Source of the DNA: Gracilariopsis chorda
Lineage: Eukaryota; Rhodophyta; Florideophyceae; Gracilariales; Gracilariaceae
Assembly (NCBI GenBank): GCA_003194525.1
Contig: NBIV01000032.1
Location: 124,001-188,000, forward strand
DNA: 64,000 nucleotides
Reading direction: 5' to 3'
Within the stretch, counting starts at the first letter, position 1, and each line of letters opens with the position of its first letter. This document shows, one piece after another, positions 1-9,169 of the stretch. The notes beneath the pieces are model-generated. The model was not told the DNA's origin, searched no databases, and saw only the letters and a program-made list of their open reading frames with translations. The position numbers were made by a program, and so were the translations under genes.

Positions 1-158
1 GCATTGCGCGAAATTGCGAAAGCGATGGAATACGAGGGTGAGTGGTTCAGGCTAAACTGTTCAGTTTAATAGCATAATGATGAGCGCATGTGATGACGCA
101 CTATTCGTATGAAGCAAACACATTCACAACCTTAGCCTACACGTATGGCATGAAATGT

Positions 159-495
159 TTACTTCTCCTTCTCGGCCTTCTCTCGGGCGACGCGAGCCTG
201 GTACTCAGCAAAGGTTTCAGCTGGGTGAATAGCTTTCTGCTTTCCCTTGGGGTCATTGGGGTCAATCTTGGTTGGTTCCGGACTAAGAGCGAATCAAAAA
301 GCACACTGGTCAGCAAAACGAAGTACATAAAGCAGTCATGGTAGGATGAACTTACTCCCTGGTGGCTTCACCACCTCCGAATCCCTTGCCGTCCATGGTC
401 CATTTTGCAGCGCGGCGCGGGGCGACGGTGCAGACGGAGCTGCTTGAGACGGAGCCGCGTACGCTAATGCCGGAGAAGGATGTGATGAAGGCCAT
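159..495 (-). CDS. small plastid-targeted protein, one intron
   Basis: Two exons are read on the minus strand, 495-356 and 282-159. They are joined across a 73-nt intron with donor GTAAGT and acceptor TTAG, giving 87 residues. The N-terminus (MAFITSFSGISVRGS, rich in Ser, Val and Arg) looks like a plastid transit peptide, with a likely cut before AAKWTMDG. The mature part is short, charged and soluble. It begins with a Gly-rich stretch (GKGFGGGEATRD), continues with Asp/Pro/Lys-rich sequence and ends in a helical tail (AETFAEYQARVAREKAEKEK). I do not recognise the family. The N-terminal Phe fits red-algal transit peptides, so a thylakoid or stromal accessory protein is possible, but this is inference. 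The gene is divergent from the ABC1K kinase gene at 1367. Confidence 0.6.
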
Positions 496-1366
496 GGTGA
501 GTGCTGATCGATGTAAGGGGCTGTTGGGATGATTGAGGGAGGTGGTCGGAGGACAGCGGATGCTCTTGAAGGTGAGAGGATAGCGCCAGAACGAAGGAAG
601 GGTGCGGTGTACGGCGGATTTGTTTGAGGCAAGCGGGCAGGAGTTGGATCTGCGAGGATGGTGCGCGTCGTAGAATTGCAATTGTTTTTGGGGCGGTTTC
701 CGGATTTGGGCTTGTGGTTCAGGAGCGTCGCGGGAGATTGGTGGCCCTTGAGCGTTTACGGCCAGGAATGCACATTGTCTTTCAATGCGCGCCGCTTATT
801 GGTTTCTCAGCGACCAATCGCGCATCACAACGGTGGAGCATCGCCCAATCGTCTGCAATGAAAGGGGAAAGGATTCGTCCAAAACTTGAAAACATTTTTC
901 ATTGTATCAACGCTATTGTACTGTAACTGTACCCGTATTGCCGAATTTCCGGTTGCTCTTGTGGACAGGCTTTTGCATCGATCGAGCTATTGGTTGACGT
1001 GAATCCATGCAGTGCTAACCGTTCTCATTTGCCTCCGCTAATTGTCAAGGTTGTGGGTCCGTGCTTTTGCATCTCTCCCTTCTTTCTGCATCTTGGTGTG
1101 GAGGCAACAAGCTCTTTTGGGTTGAGCTAAATGATTTTGCGATGATCCAGTAACCTTAACCGTCCAAGTCCACAACGCCTACCCTTCGTGCAACCGCACT
1201 GGCATCGTATATCGCTACACCGAAGGGAAACGAATAGAAATTGTGAGCGATATCACAACCCAACTCTGCATCACACCTACGACTTTCAGCTTCATTGCCG
1301 GCACACTCCATTCTTTCTCTCCGTCATCCAAGAAGACACACTTTCTCCTGTCGCACTGCCTTCAAA
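496..1366. promoter_or_regulatory. divergent intergenic region
   Basis: This 871-bp spacer separates the divergent start codons of the small plastid protein (495, minus) and the ABC1K kinase (1367, plus). It should hold both promoters. I see no conserved open frame, no clear TATA box and no repeat in it. Confidence 0.4.
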
Positions 1367-3586
1367 ATGAGCAAAGGCGCTATGGCTTTGATTGTGCCCA
1401 CTTCCCCGCTTACAACACTCTCAGCTCGAACTCTGCGCACCAGCGTCTTGCATCGCGCCACAACCGTCCGAACACCTCTGCAAAACCGACAAGCCCAGAG
1501 ACCGGCCCTTTCCACCGTCCAAGCAGTAGCAACAAGGGACAGATCAACCACTGTACGCGAGCGTCTGGAGCGGGCAGAACAGTTGCTAGAACGCGTGCGA
1601 AGGGAAAGGAAGCAAAACTCCTCTGCGCTTGCGAGGAAACCTCCTGCGCTGACTGCTACTCGCGCCTTGAGGCCTACAGATGATGTCGAAATGCTTGAAG
1701 AACAAGCTGCACGAGCTGCCAAACGTGCTGAAGAGGGACCACGCTACGATCCAGAGTCCGCCGTGCAGTACTTCCGGTCGCGTTCGTTCTACGTTCGAAA
1801 ACGACAACTTGAAATTGCGATACCGCTCACGACATTTGTTTCACGGGTCGTGCTGGATTTTCAGCTTGGTCGTGAAGAAGAGTATCGACCGGAAAGAGCA
1901 CGCGAGTTCTTGGCAATTGTTTCATCCCTTGGTCCAGCTATTATCAAGGGTGGACAAGCAGTATCATCACGTCCAGATCTACTTCCAAAGGAATACCTCG
2001 ACGAGCTCCAAAAGCTCCAGGACCGGCTGCCACCGTTCGACAACGAGACAGCGTTTCGGTTGATTGAAGAGGAACTGGGAAACCCAGTCGCCGACATTTT
2101 TGAGTCCATCGACCCAACACCTGTTGCTGCCGCTTCCATTGGTCAGGTCTACAGCGCTGTGTTGAAAGGAACTGGTGAACGTGTTGCTGTCAAAGTTCAG
2201 AGACCAGATTGCGAACAGATCATTGCGCTTGACATATACATATTGCGAAACCTTAGTGGAACTTTGAGCAACATATTGAAGCTTACTGGCCGGGAAATCG
2301 ATCTACAGAGCATTGTGGAGGAGTTTGGAAAGCTGATTTATGAAGAGATTGACTACGTCTCTGAAGCACGGAACGCTGAACGGTTTGCTGAGCTGTATGG
2401 AGACCTTCCGGGGGTCGACGTTCCTAAAATTTACTGGCGATACACGAAGCGACGCGTGATTACCATGCAGTGGATGGAGGGTATACGGTTGAACAGTGAA
2501 AAACTCACGAGAGAGCGCTCAGAAGAATTGGTTCGCGCAATGGTGCAATGCTCTCTCCGACAGATGCTGGAGAATGGGTACTTTCACGCAGACACTCACC
2601 TGGGCAATCTGTTGGCAACGCCCACTGGTAACCTGTGTTACTTAGACTTCGGTATGATGTCAGAGGTTGAACCTTCGCAGCGATACGGTATCATTGAAGC
2701 TGTTGTGCACATGGTGAACCGCGATTTCGAAGCACTTGCAAACTTATATGTTCGTCTTGGGTTCTTGCCACCGGAAACTGACTTGGCGCCTATCATTGGT
2801 GCTCTCAATAACGCGCTCCCGGACGTGCTTGGAGCATCAGTTGGAGAACTGAACTTCAAATCGGTGATCGACAAGTTGGGATCTGTTATGTACCAATATC
2901 CGTTCCGCCTTCCAGCATACTACACAGCAATCATACGATGCTTAGGTGTGTTAGAAGGTGTCGCTATTCAGGTCGATCCAAACTTCAAGATCTTGAATGA
3001 ATCCTACCCTTACATCGCATCTCGTTTACTAACTGACCCGGCTCCTGAACTACAGGACGCTCTTCAAGGTCTGCTGTTTGATGATGGCCATCCGCGATGG
3101 AATCGCTTGGAAAGCTTACTAGAGTCTGCTTCTATCTCTGAGGACTACGACATTTCATTAGCCGCGGAGCAGTTACTTTCATTTTTGCTATCTTCTCGAG
3201 GCAAGCTTGCCAGATACAACTTGGCAGACGACCTCATAGTGGAGCTTGACGCCTTAGGTGTGGACATTGCAACATATTACATGGGACTAGTCGCTCAGGC
3301 AGGTTCATCGGCCGGGCTTAGACTGCCGTCCTTCATGCGAACTTTGCCACCCCCCACAAGAACAAAGTCTATGCAAAACATGGAGCGGTTGATTGAAATA
3401 CTACGAAAGAGCAGGGGTTTCAGTCCGTCAAAGCTAACGCCTGTTATGCGAACGCTCTTCCGCGAACCGGAAAGCAAGCGGATTGGTCTCGAGGTAGCAG
3501 TATCCCTGGCGGAAAGGCTAACCTCTCGAGCTATTCGATTCGCTTTCGGACTTCCTCAAGAAGACCCGCGAAGCCCACGAATATGA
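1367..3586 (+). CDS. ABC1K/UbiB-family atypical kinase, probably plastid
   Basis: This is a 739-residue ABC1/ADCK/UbiB-family protein kinase-like protein. The open frame extends upstream to 1295 without an ATG. The first in-frame ATG is at 1367 (CAAAATG). The first ~100 residues are Ser/Thr/Arg-rich and resemble an organelle presequence. Family hallmarks follow in order: the KGGQ motif (KxGQ) near residue 193, the Ala-rich loop AAASIGQVY near 253, EEIDYVSEA (ExD motif), the catalytic segment HADTHLGN near 407 and the metal-binding DFG near 427. Members act in quinone and prenyl-lipid metabolism in mitochondria or in plastoglobules. The long C-terminal extension fits the plant/algal plastid ABC1K group. 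No intron is seen. It is convergent with PGDH. The family call is secure; the compartment and the exact ABC1K number are not. Confidence 0.93.
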   Translation: MSKGAMALIVPTSPLTTLSARTLRTSVLHRATTVRTPLQNRQAQRPALSTVQAVATRDRSTTVRERLERAEQLLERVRRERKQNSSALARKPPALTATRALRPTDDVEMLEEQAARAAKRAEEGPRYDPESAVQYFRSRSFYVRKRQLEIAIPLTTFVSRVVLDFQLGREEEYRPERAREFLAIVSSLGPAIIKGGQAVSSRPDLLPKEYLDELQKLQDRLPPFDNETAFRLIEEELGNPVADIFESIDPTPVAAASIGQVYSAVLKGTGERVAVKVQRPDCEQIIALDIYILRNLSGTLSNILKLTGREIDLQSIVEEFGKLIYEEIDYVSEARNAERFAELYGDLPGVDVPKIYWRYTKRRVITMQWMEGIRLNSEKLTRERSEELVRAMVQCSLRQMLENGYFHADTHLGNLLATPTGNLCYLDFGMMSEVEPSQRYGIIEAVVHMVNRDFEALANLYVRLGFLPPETDLAPIIGALNNALPDVLGASVGELNFKSVIDKLGSVMYQYPFRLPAYYTAIIRCLGVLEGVAIQVDPNFKILNESYPYIASRLLTDPAPELQDALQGLLFDDGHPRWNRLESLLESASISEDYDISLAAEQLLSFLLSSRGKLARYNLADDLIVELDALGVDIATYYMGLVAQAGSSAGLRLPSFMRTLPPPTRTKSMQNMERLIEILRKSRGFSPSKLTPVMRTLFREPESKRIGLEVAVSLAERLTSRAIRFAFGLPQEDPRSPRI

Positions 3587-3769
3587 TCGTAAAGACTCAA
3601 GATTTTGAAACGATGTATACGAGAAACAAACTGTAAAAGGCATACTAACTCACGGTTGCATTGAAAAATGTTCTACATCGATACACTCTGAAGAGAAAAA
3701 GGTTATCCATCCAGCAGGACATCCTGCATTGCGTCCTCCTTGGGCCGTGTTCGATAAACAGCGCGAACC

Positions 3770-3800
3770 AGTACACACACACACATACACACACACATAG
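3770..3800. repeat. short CA-rich microsatellite
   Basis: A CACACA tract interrupted by single T and A bases lies in the 235-bp spacer between the convergent ABC1K and PGDH genes. I see nothing else in that spacer. Confidence 0.8.
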
Positions 3801-3821
3801 CTTCCAAACACCATGGGCCCC

Positions 3822-5588
3822 CTAGAATTCCATGACTATGGGTCGGAGCTCTGAATCGTTTATGAGATTCTCTACCTTCTTCACAAGTTCTTCACTCGGT
3901 CGTGAGTCGAGACCGAGAATGACCAGAGCCTTGGAGCTGTTTGCGTCCCGTGCCAGTGTCATGGAAGAAATATTGACACCGGCATCGCCGAGAAGAGTAC
4001 CAACTAAGCCCATTTGTCCGGGTCGGTCGTCCTGACTATAAGCCATGATGATTCCATCAAGGCGCAGGTCAACTTCGAAACGTCCAATGCGCGTTACGTG
4101 CGGATTTCCGCTTGTGACACGACCCTCGATCGGGGGCGTGTTCCTGACCGTGACGACGACCTCACTGTCCATGTTGACCGAGGAGTAGTGATTTGTTTCC
4201 GTAATGCTCAAATTGTGGTTCTTTGCGATATTGTCCGCATTGACAATGGTGACCTTGACTCCCAAAGCCGGTTCCATGAGACCCTTGATGAGTCCGGCAC
4301 GAAGCAGTCGGGTATCATCACTAGCATCTGGAAAGAAATAATCGACTATAGCTTCACCATGCAACATCCGTCCCGACACATAGTACGCAAGACGGCCCAA
4401 GGCCTCGCACAGCGCGGCACGTGGCTTGAGAGATTTGAGAGACTCTGGAGAAATGTTGGGAGCGTTGACCATAGTAGCGACCATATCTCCATCAAGCGAA
4501 TCTCTAACAGCAGTAGCAATCTCTACAGCCACATCCAATTGGGCTTCTCTGGTACTAGCACCAAGATGAGGGGTCGCAAGCACAGCGGGGTGCTGGACAA
4601 GCTTGGCAGATACAGAGTCCGGATACTTGAACGGAGGCTCAAATTCAAAACAATCCAACGCGGCACCAGCAATCTTTCCGGAATCCAAGGCCTCAAGAAG
4701 AGCGGTTTCATTGACCACTCCGCCGCGAGCAGCATTGATAATGCGAGCGCCATGCTTCATTTTGGCAATAGCATCGGCATTAATCATATCCTTGGTAGAC
4801 GGGATGAGGGGGATGTGAAGAGTGAGGAAATCACTCTTTGCAAGCACCTGTTCAAAAGGTGCAAGCGTGACTCCAATTGCTGCAGCAGCCTCCTCACTGG
4901 TAAAAGGGTCACTTGCAATGACATGCATGCCAAGTCCGCGAGCGCGTTTCGCAACCTCTCTTCCAATGCGACCCAAGCCGACGACGCCAAGCGTCTTGTC
5001 GACCAAACTGACGCCGACGTATTTGGAGCGGTCCCAACCGCCGTTCTTGATGGTTTTGTCAGCTGGAGAAATATGACGGGTTGCGGCACAAAGAAGGGCG
5101 ATAGTATGTTCTGCAGCGGCGACACAATTACCTGTGGGTGCATTGACGACTAGAACTCCACGTTCTGTGGCGGTGGAAATGTCAATGTTATCAACACCGA
5201 CTCCAGCGCGCCCGATGACCTTGAGCCTTGGGGCGGCTTCGATGAGCTGACGGGTCATCTTGGTTCCGGAGCGAATGATGATGGCATCGTAATGGGGAAT
5301 TTCGGAGAGGAGCTGCTCGGGGGTGAGGTCGAGTTTCTTGACGACGTTGAAACGGGCGGAAAGAAGGGAGATACCCTCGTCGGAGAGTTTCTCCGGGAGG
5401 AGGACGGACATGGCACCGGGGATGGGCGGGGATGAGGTTGGAACGCGTTCGGGGACGGCAACCATTTTGGCAGAGTGTTGTTTGGGGGTGGTGGGGGTTG
5501 TTGACAGGTGACGGGGGGAAGGAGAGGTGTGTGAGGTAAGAAAGGGGGAGCGAGTGAGGGGGAGGGCGGAAAGAAAGCAAAGATGCAT
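3822..5588 (-). CDS. D-3-phosphoglycerate dehydrogenase, plastid-type
   Basis: A 588-residue PGDH that oxidises 3-phosphoglycerate with NAD+ in the first step of the phosphorylated serine pathway. The first ATG (5588) gives a Ser/Thr/Pro-rich presequence of about 40 residues, then a second in-frame ATG (5465, MVAVPERVP). Visible features are the Rossmann motif VGLGRIGREVAKRA near residue 204, the substrate/NAD segment NAARGGVVNE, the catalytic His in ATPHLGAS near residue 341, an ASB (intervening) domain and a C-terminal ACT domain (GQMGLVGTLLGDAGVNISSM). The length and the ASB-ACT tail match plant and cyanobacterial long-form PGDH. The ACT domain usually allows serine feedback, but inhibition cannot be read from sequence. 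Plastid targeting is inferred from the presequence. No intron is seen. Confidence 0.95.
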   Translation of the reverse strand: MHLCFLSALPLTRSPFLTSHTSPSPRHLSTTPTTPKQHSAKMVAVPERVPTSSPPIPGAMSVLLPEKLSDEGISLLSARFNVVKKLDLTPEQLLSEIPHYDAIIIRSGTKMTRQLIEAAPRLKVIGRAGVGVDNIDISTATERGVLVVNAPTGNCVAAAEHTIALLCAATRHISPADKTIKNGGWDRSKYVGVSLVDKTLGVVGLGRIGREVAKRARGLGMHVIASDPFTSEEAAAAIGVTLAPFEQVLAKSDFLTLHIPLIPSTKDMINADAIAKMKHGARIINAARGGVVNETALLEALDSGKIAGAALDCFEFEPPFKYPDSVSAKLVQHPAVLATPHLGASTREAQLDVAVEIATAVRDSLDGDMVATMVNAPNISPESLKSLKPRAALCEALGRLAYYVSGRMLHGEAIVDYFFPDASDDTRLLRAGLIKGLMEPALGVKVTIVNADNIAKNHNLSITETNHYSSVNMDSEVVVTVRNTPPIEGRVTSGNPHVTRIGRFEVDLRLDGIIMAYSQDDRPGQMGLVGTLLGDAGVNISSMTLARDANSSKALVILGLDSRPSEELVKKVENLINDSELRPIVMEF

Positions 5589-6461
5589 GGTTGGGCTGGA
5601 AGGCGGATTGGTGGGTGTGGGGGGGGGGGGGGGGGGGAGGGATGAACTGTGCAAGTAAGAAGAGATGAATATGGGAAGAGGGGGGCTGGAGAGTGGAAAT
5701 GGTGGATTTGCGTAGGGGGGGATGAGGTGAAGTTGTGGGGAGGCGGGGATGTATTTGGGGGGGGGGGTACCGGGTATGTATCCGTTGATGTGCTGGCGGA
5801 CGACGGGGATCTATTCGGGAGTTACCCTTGGGTACGTTTTAATTTTTTTGGGGCTGGTGAACGAATGAGCACAAAAGATGCACAAGTGATAGCAAGTGCA
5901 GCGGGGCGCGGTGGACAAGATATGTGCGAAAGCGATGTGCAGGGGGGGGTTGGGGGAGGGAAGCTCGGAGGCTGCTGCCGACGGCGCGGAGCGGTGGTAT
6001 CTGCGCACAAATGTGGCGGAGATACTGCACTTGACAACGGCGCCGACAACGGGACGGCAGCGCGGCGCGGGGCCAATGGGCGATGCGACGGCTAATTGCG
6101 TTAAATTTGCGCGCCGAAGCGTGTGGCACGCGCATGTGTGGCGGCATGTGTTCCTCGCGGGCATGCGCCAATGCGCGCCCGTCGCGCGTGCGTTGCGTAT
6201 CTCATCTGCCCAATCACACGCAGCATGCAACTGCAATGCATCCTGCATCGCGTCTGCCCCGCCAGGCGCGTGGCATCGCCCGCTGCCCGCGGCTACCGGG
6301 CTACCACGCGCCCATTGCGTCCACCCGACCCACCCTCCGCTCAACTCTACCCTTTGTACGTGCGCGCGCTGCGCGCCGCCGAAGACCCGCCTTCGTATCG
6401 ACGGAGGCGTCCCGCGCCATGCGGCGTCTCCCCCCTGCGCCCACCCCCAAACCCCACAACA
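5589..6461. promoter_or_regulatory. divergent promoter region with G-runs
   Basis: This spacer lies between the divergent PGDH (minus) and BUD23 (plus) genes. The half next to PGDH (about 5590-5970) is strongly purine-rich on the plus strand, with an uninterrupted run of roughly 20 G near 5619 and further G-runs near 5758-5767 and 5941. The half next to BUD23 (about 6300-6461) is C/T-rich on the plus strand. Each gene therefore has a pyrimidine-rich sense strand upstream of its ATG. No TATA box is evident. The open frames here overlap each other and show no recognisable protein. Confidence 0.6.
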
Positions 6462-7298
6462 ATGTCGCCACGCCCGGAGCACAAGGCTCCCGCCACCGAA
6501 CTCTACTCCACCAAGGGCGCCGCCAAGTACGCCGCCAGCACCCGCATCAACGCCGTCCAGAAAACCCTCGCCGAGAGATGTCTGCAGCTCCTCGCCCTAC
6601 CGGAAGCTCAGCCCAGTCTGCTACTCGACATCGGAACGGGCACCGGTCTCTCCGGCGACGTGCTCACCGCTGCGGGACATCACTGGGTCGGCACAGACAT
6701 TTCGCAGCCCATGTTGGACACCGCGCTTGAAAATGACGTCGACGGCGACCTAGTCCTCGCCGACGCCGGAGAAGGCGTTGCCTTTCGCATGGCCACTTTT
6801 GACGGCGCCGTTTCAGTCTCCGCTATTCAATGGCTTTGCAACGCCGACCGCTCCGATCATAATCCGCACAAGCGTTTGAATGCCTTTTTCTCAACTTTGT
6901 ATGCCGCGCTCACACGTGGTGCCCGCGCCGCGCTCCAGTTCTATCCGGAGAATGTTGCCCAAATTGAGTTGCTCGTCGCCTCGGCAATGCGTGCTGGCTT
7001 TAGTGGCGGTTTGTTGGTCGATTATCCAAACAGTACAAAGGCGAAAAAGTACTACTTGTGCTTGACGGCGGGGCCGCCTCAAAAGGGCGCCGTTCAACCG
7101 AAGCCGCTTGGCGTTGACAGCAATGCTTCCGTTCCGGTCGGAAATCGCACCACTCAAACCACGTCGAGGCGGAATGCATCGCAACAACTCTCTCGAAAGG
7201 ACCAGGTCATATCAAAGAAGGATCGAAGACGTCGTCAAGGTCATCTTGTGCGTCCCGATTCCAAGTACACTGGAAGAAAACGACGAGTGCAGTTTTGA
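6462..7298 (+). CDS. BUD23: 18S rRNA (guanine-N7)-methyltransferase BUD23
   Basis: This 278-residue protein matches eukaryotic BUD23/WBSCR22 along its whole length. That enzyme acts with TRM112 and makes m7G in 18S rRNA during small-subunit assembly. The start at 6462 (ACAATGTCG) gives the family opening MSPRPEHKAPATELYS, so the open frame running back to 6123 is not used. The class I methyltransferase motif I is LLLDIGTGTGLSGDVL (residues ~50-65), motif II ends in GTDIS, and SVSAIQWLCNAD is typical of the family. The C-terminus carries the basic tail VRPDSKYTGRKRRVQF, a nuclear/nucleolar signature of BUD23. No intron is seen. It is divergent from PGDH and convergent with the TatB-like gene. 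Confidence 0.96.
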   Translation: MSPRPEHKAPATELYSTKGAAKYAASTRINAVQKTLAERCLQLLALPEAQPSLLLDIGTGTGLSGDVLTAAGHHWVGTDISQPMLDTALENDVDGDLVLADAGEGVAFRMATFDGAVSVSAIQWLCNADRSDHNPHKRLNAFFSTLYAALTRGARAALQFYPENVAQIELLVASAMRAGFSGGLLVDYPNSTKAKKYYLCLTAGPPQKGAVQPKPLGVDSNASVPVGNRTTQTTSRRNASQQLSRKDQVISKKDRRRRQGHLVRPDSKYTGRKRRVQF

Positions 7299-7736
7299 CA
7301 CTCGCGTACAAACCTCTCTTGTTTTAACTTGCTGCAGATATACTATCATCCCCGTAGCCCCCAAAATCAACTTTTTACTTTGATGCACACATGTATTACC
7401 TTTACGCCCTCGCGCCTTTGTCAACTTTCGTACCTTTGCGGGTGTTCCTGTAGCACCATCCGGCCCAGTCTAAGCAACTCTTCGTTCCACTCGTAGCAGA
7501 ACTTCGTCTTTACATACCGCACTGTACCTCGAGCATCGCTGTGGATCACGCTCGCTCAACTCCCCTTTGGCGACTCAACATATGCTTGAACATATTCACA
7601 AGCCATATTTGTCCAACATCGCACTCGCAATCCGCTACTATACCTCTCTTAGATACGCCGTTGTGGGCTTCCTTCTTTGCGCAACCGGTGCGGATACTCC
7701 TTTGTACACAGCGTAAAGTATAAAAAGTTTCACCAC
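7299..7736. other. convergent intergenic spacer
   Basis: A 438-bp spacer between the stop codons of BUD23 (plus) and the TatB-like gene (minus). It should hold both 3' ends. I see no gene or clear repeat. Confidence 0.5.
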
Positions 7737-8522
7737 TCATCTCTCGCCTACCACTGATTTGTTCTCGGTTTGCCCCTGTGCGTCTTCTTTCCCGAGTTTC
7801 CGTCTCTCCAGCCGCTCTCGGGCCTCCAAGTACTCTTGCTCCAGTCTTCTTACCTCCTCTTCCTCATCCACTTCGAGGTCTGGTATTTCGCCGGGTGCAG
7901 TTTGATTCGGGTCCGCTACTCTTTTCAGTTGGTCAAGAAACGCACCCTTGTCTGCCTCCGCGTCTTGTTGTGCAACCACTTCCTCTTCGCTGGGCGACCG
8001 CGGAACCGATAACTCCTCAACCAATTCTGAAGTCTGAAGTTCTTCTGTTACGCCATTATCCTCTGCCTTGCCTGTTTCAGAAACTATCGCGCCTCCTGAC
8101 GGCAGACTGGCGTCTTGCTTCTGCTTGACTTCAGCTGACATTAAGTCAAGTTCAATCGCCTCGTCAAATTGCTCCTTCGCCTTATTTGCGGTACGCCGCA
8201 ATTCGCCGAGGACTTTACCCGTGTCCTTTGCCAGTGAGAATAACTTCTCTGGGCCTAGTAGAAGCCACCCCACAAGAAGAATCACCAACACCTCCGAGCT
8301 ACCTACCCCTAAGAAACCGCCACCGCCGAGAAGCGCTGTTGGTGTTGTGCGCGTTCGCTTCTCTTCCCAGCTGATGCGAACAGATGAACGCCTCAAGACG
8401 CTTTTGCCTTTAAAAAGAGACCATTTCCCTATAAGACGTTGGTCGCCGCGCCAAGCGCATAATCTGCCGGTGTTGTAGTGAAGGTTTCCTGTGGAAATTG
8501 GACCGGATGATACGAATGCCAT
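7737..8522 (-). CDS. TatB/Hcf106-like twin-arginine translocase subunit
   Basis: A 261-residue protein of the TatA/TatB family. The ATG at 8522 follows an open stretch without ATG. Residues 1-75 are rich in Ser, Arg and Gly and look like a plastid transit sequence ending before the GGGG stretch. Then comes the family core: a short N-terminal membrane helix (SSEVLVILLVGWLLLGPEKL), the GPEKL hinge, and an amphipathic helix (FSLAKDTGKVLGELRRTANKAKEQFDEAIEL). A long acidic, Glu-rich coiled-coil tail follows. An acidic residue ahead of the membrane helix and the long charged tail favour TatB/Hcf106 over TatA/Tha4. It would sit in the thylakoid membrane and bind folded Tat substrates with TatC. The TatB versus TatA choice is an inference. 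Confidence 0.88.
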   Translation of the reverse strand: MAFVSSGPISTGNLHYNTGRLCAWRGDQRLIGKWSLFKGKSVLRRSSVRISWEEKRTRTTPTALLGGGGFLGVGSSEVLVILLVGWLLLGPEKLFSLAKDTGKVLGELRRTANKAKEQFDEAIELDLMSAEVKQKQDASLPSGGAIVSETGKAEDNGVTEELQTSELVEELSVPRSPSEEEVVAQQDAEADKGAFLDQLKRVADPNQTAPGEIPDLEVDEEEEVRRLEQEYLEARERLERRKLGKEDAQGQTENKSVVGER

Positions 8523-9169
8523 TGTGCAGCCGTAGGTCTCAAAGAACAAAACAAATCTGAGGGTCTAAAGTTAACAGAGGAGCGCCGGTACCGAGCGAAC
8601 TGTCTTCCTTAAACGCAGTTCTGAACCAATGTGGGTCGCCACTTTCACTCCTGATGGTGGAATACGTGAAACCGGCAGAGGACTCCTTACTCCTCTACTT
8701 GGGCTTCGTACTGAATAAAATGGAGCTGGTTGAGCGTATTGTGCCACTCGACTTCAAACCTTTGTACGAGTGGATGCTCACGTTGTAATTTGCTCCGCTT
8801 TGAAGTTGGATGTGTCTCTCGCCACCATGCTGAGATCAATCTTGAGATGTTAAATGGCGAGAGCTGAAGTCAAGGCCAAGATGCCGGCTCCGCACATGAC
8901 TGTACCCTCAAATTTCATTCCAAAATCTGAAACATGGACACGTACGAAATCGGTCTTACAAAGGTACAGTACTTTTTGACAGACCGGGCAGTGCTCCAAG
9001 GATCACTGCACGGCTTCTTCTGAAACGTTCAAGAGCACGTGGAACGAAAAGCCGCAACTACAAGATACATGGTCTTCGGTCACGACGAGGTAGCAAAGGT
9101 ACCAAGAGTGGAGCCTTTGAGGTGAAAGACTTCTGAGCTTCTAAGAATTTCCAATCCCAAGTAGTTATT
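8523..9169. promoter_or_regulatory. divergent intergenic region
   Basis: A 647-bp spacer between the divergent TatB-like (minus) and PEX12 (plus) start codons. No supportable gene or repeat is seen; it presumably carries both promoters. Confidence 0.45.

Noticed and set aside
4014-5153. 379-codon open frame antisense to PGDH
   Set aside because: It lies wholly within the PGDH coding sequence and shows no recognisable motif; it is a shadow.
5896-6753. Long overlapping open frames on both strands upstream of BUD23
   Set aside because: Ala/Arg/Pro-rich low-complexity translations in several frames at once result from the GC-rich, strand-biased promoter, and they run into BUD23 out of frame.
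7718-7727. TATAAAAAG on the plus strand
   Set aside because: It lies between two convergent gene ends with no gene downstream on that strand, so it is unlikely to be a promoter.
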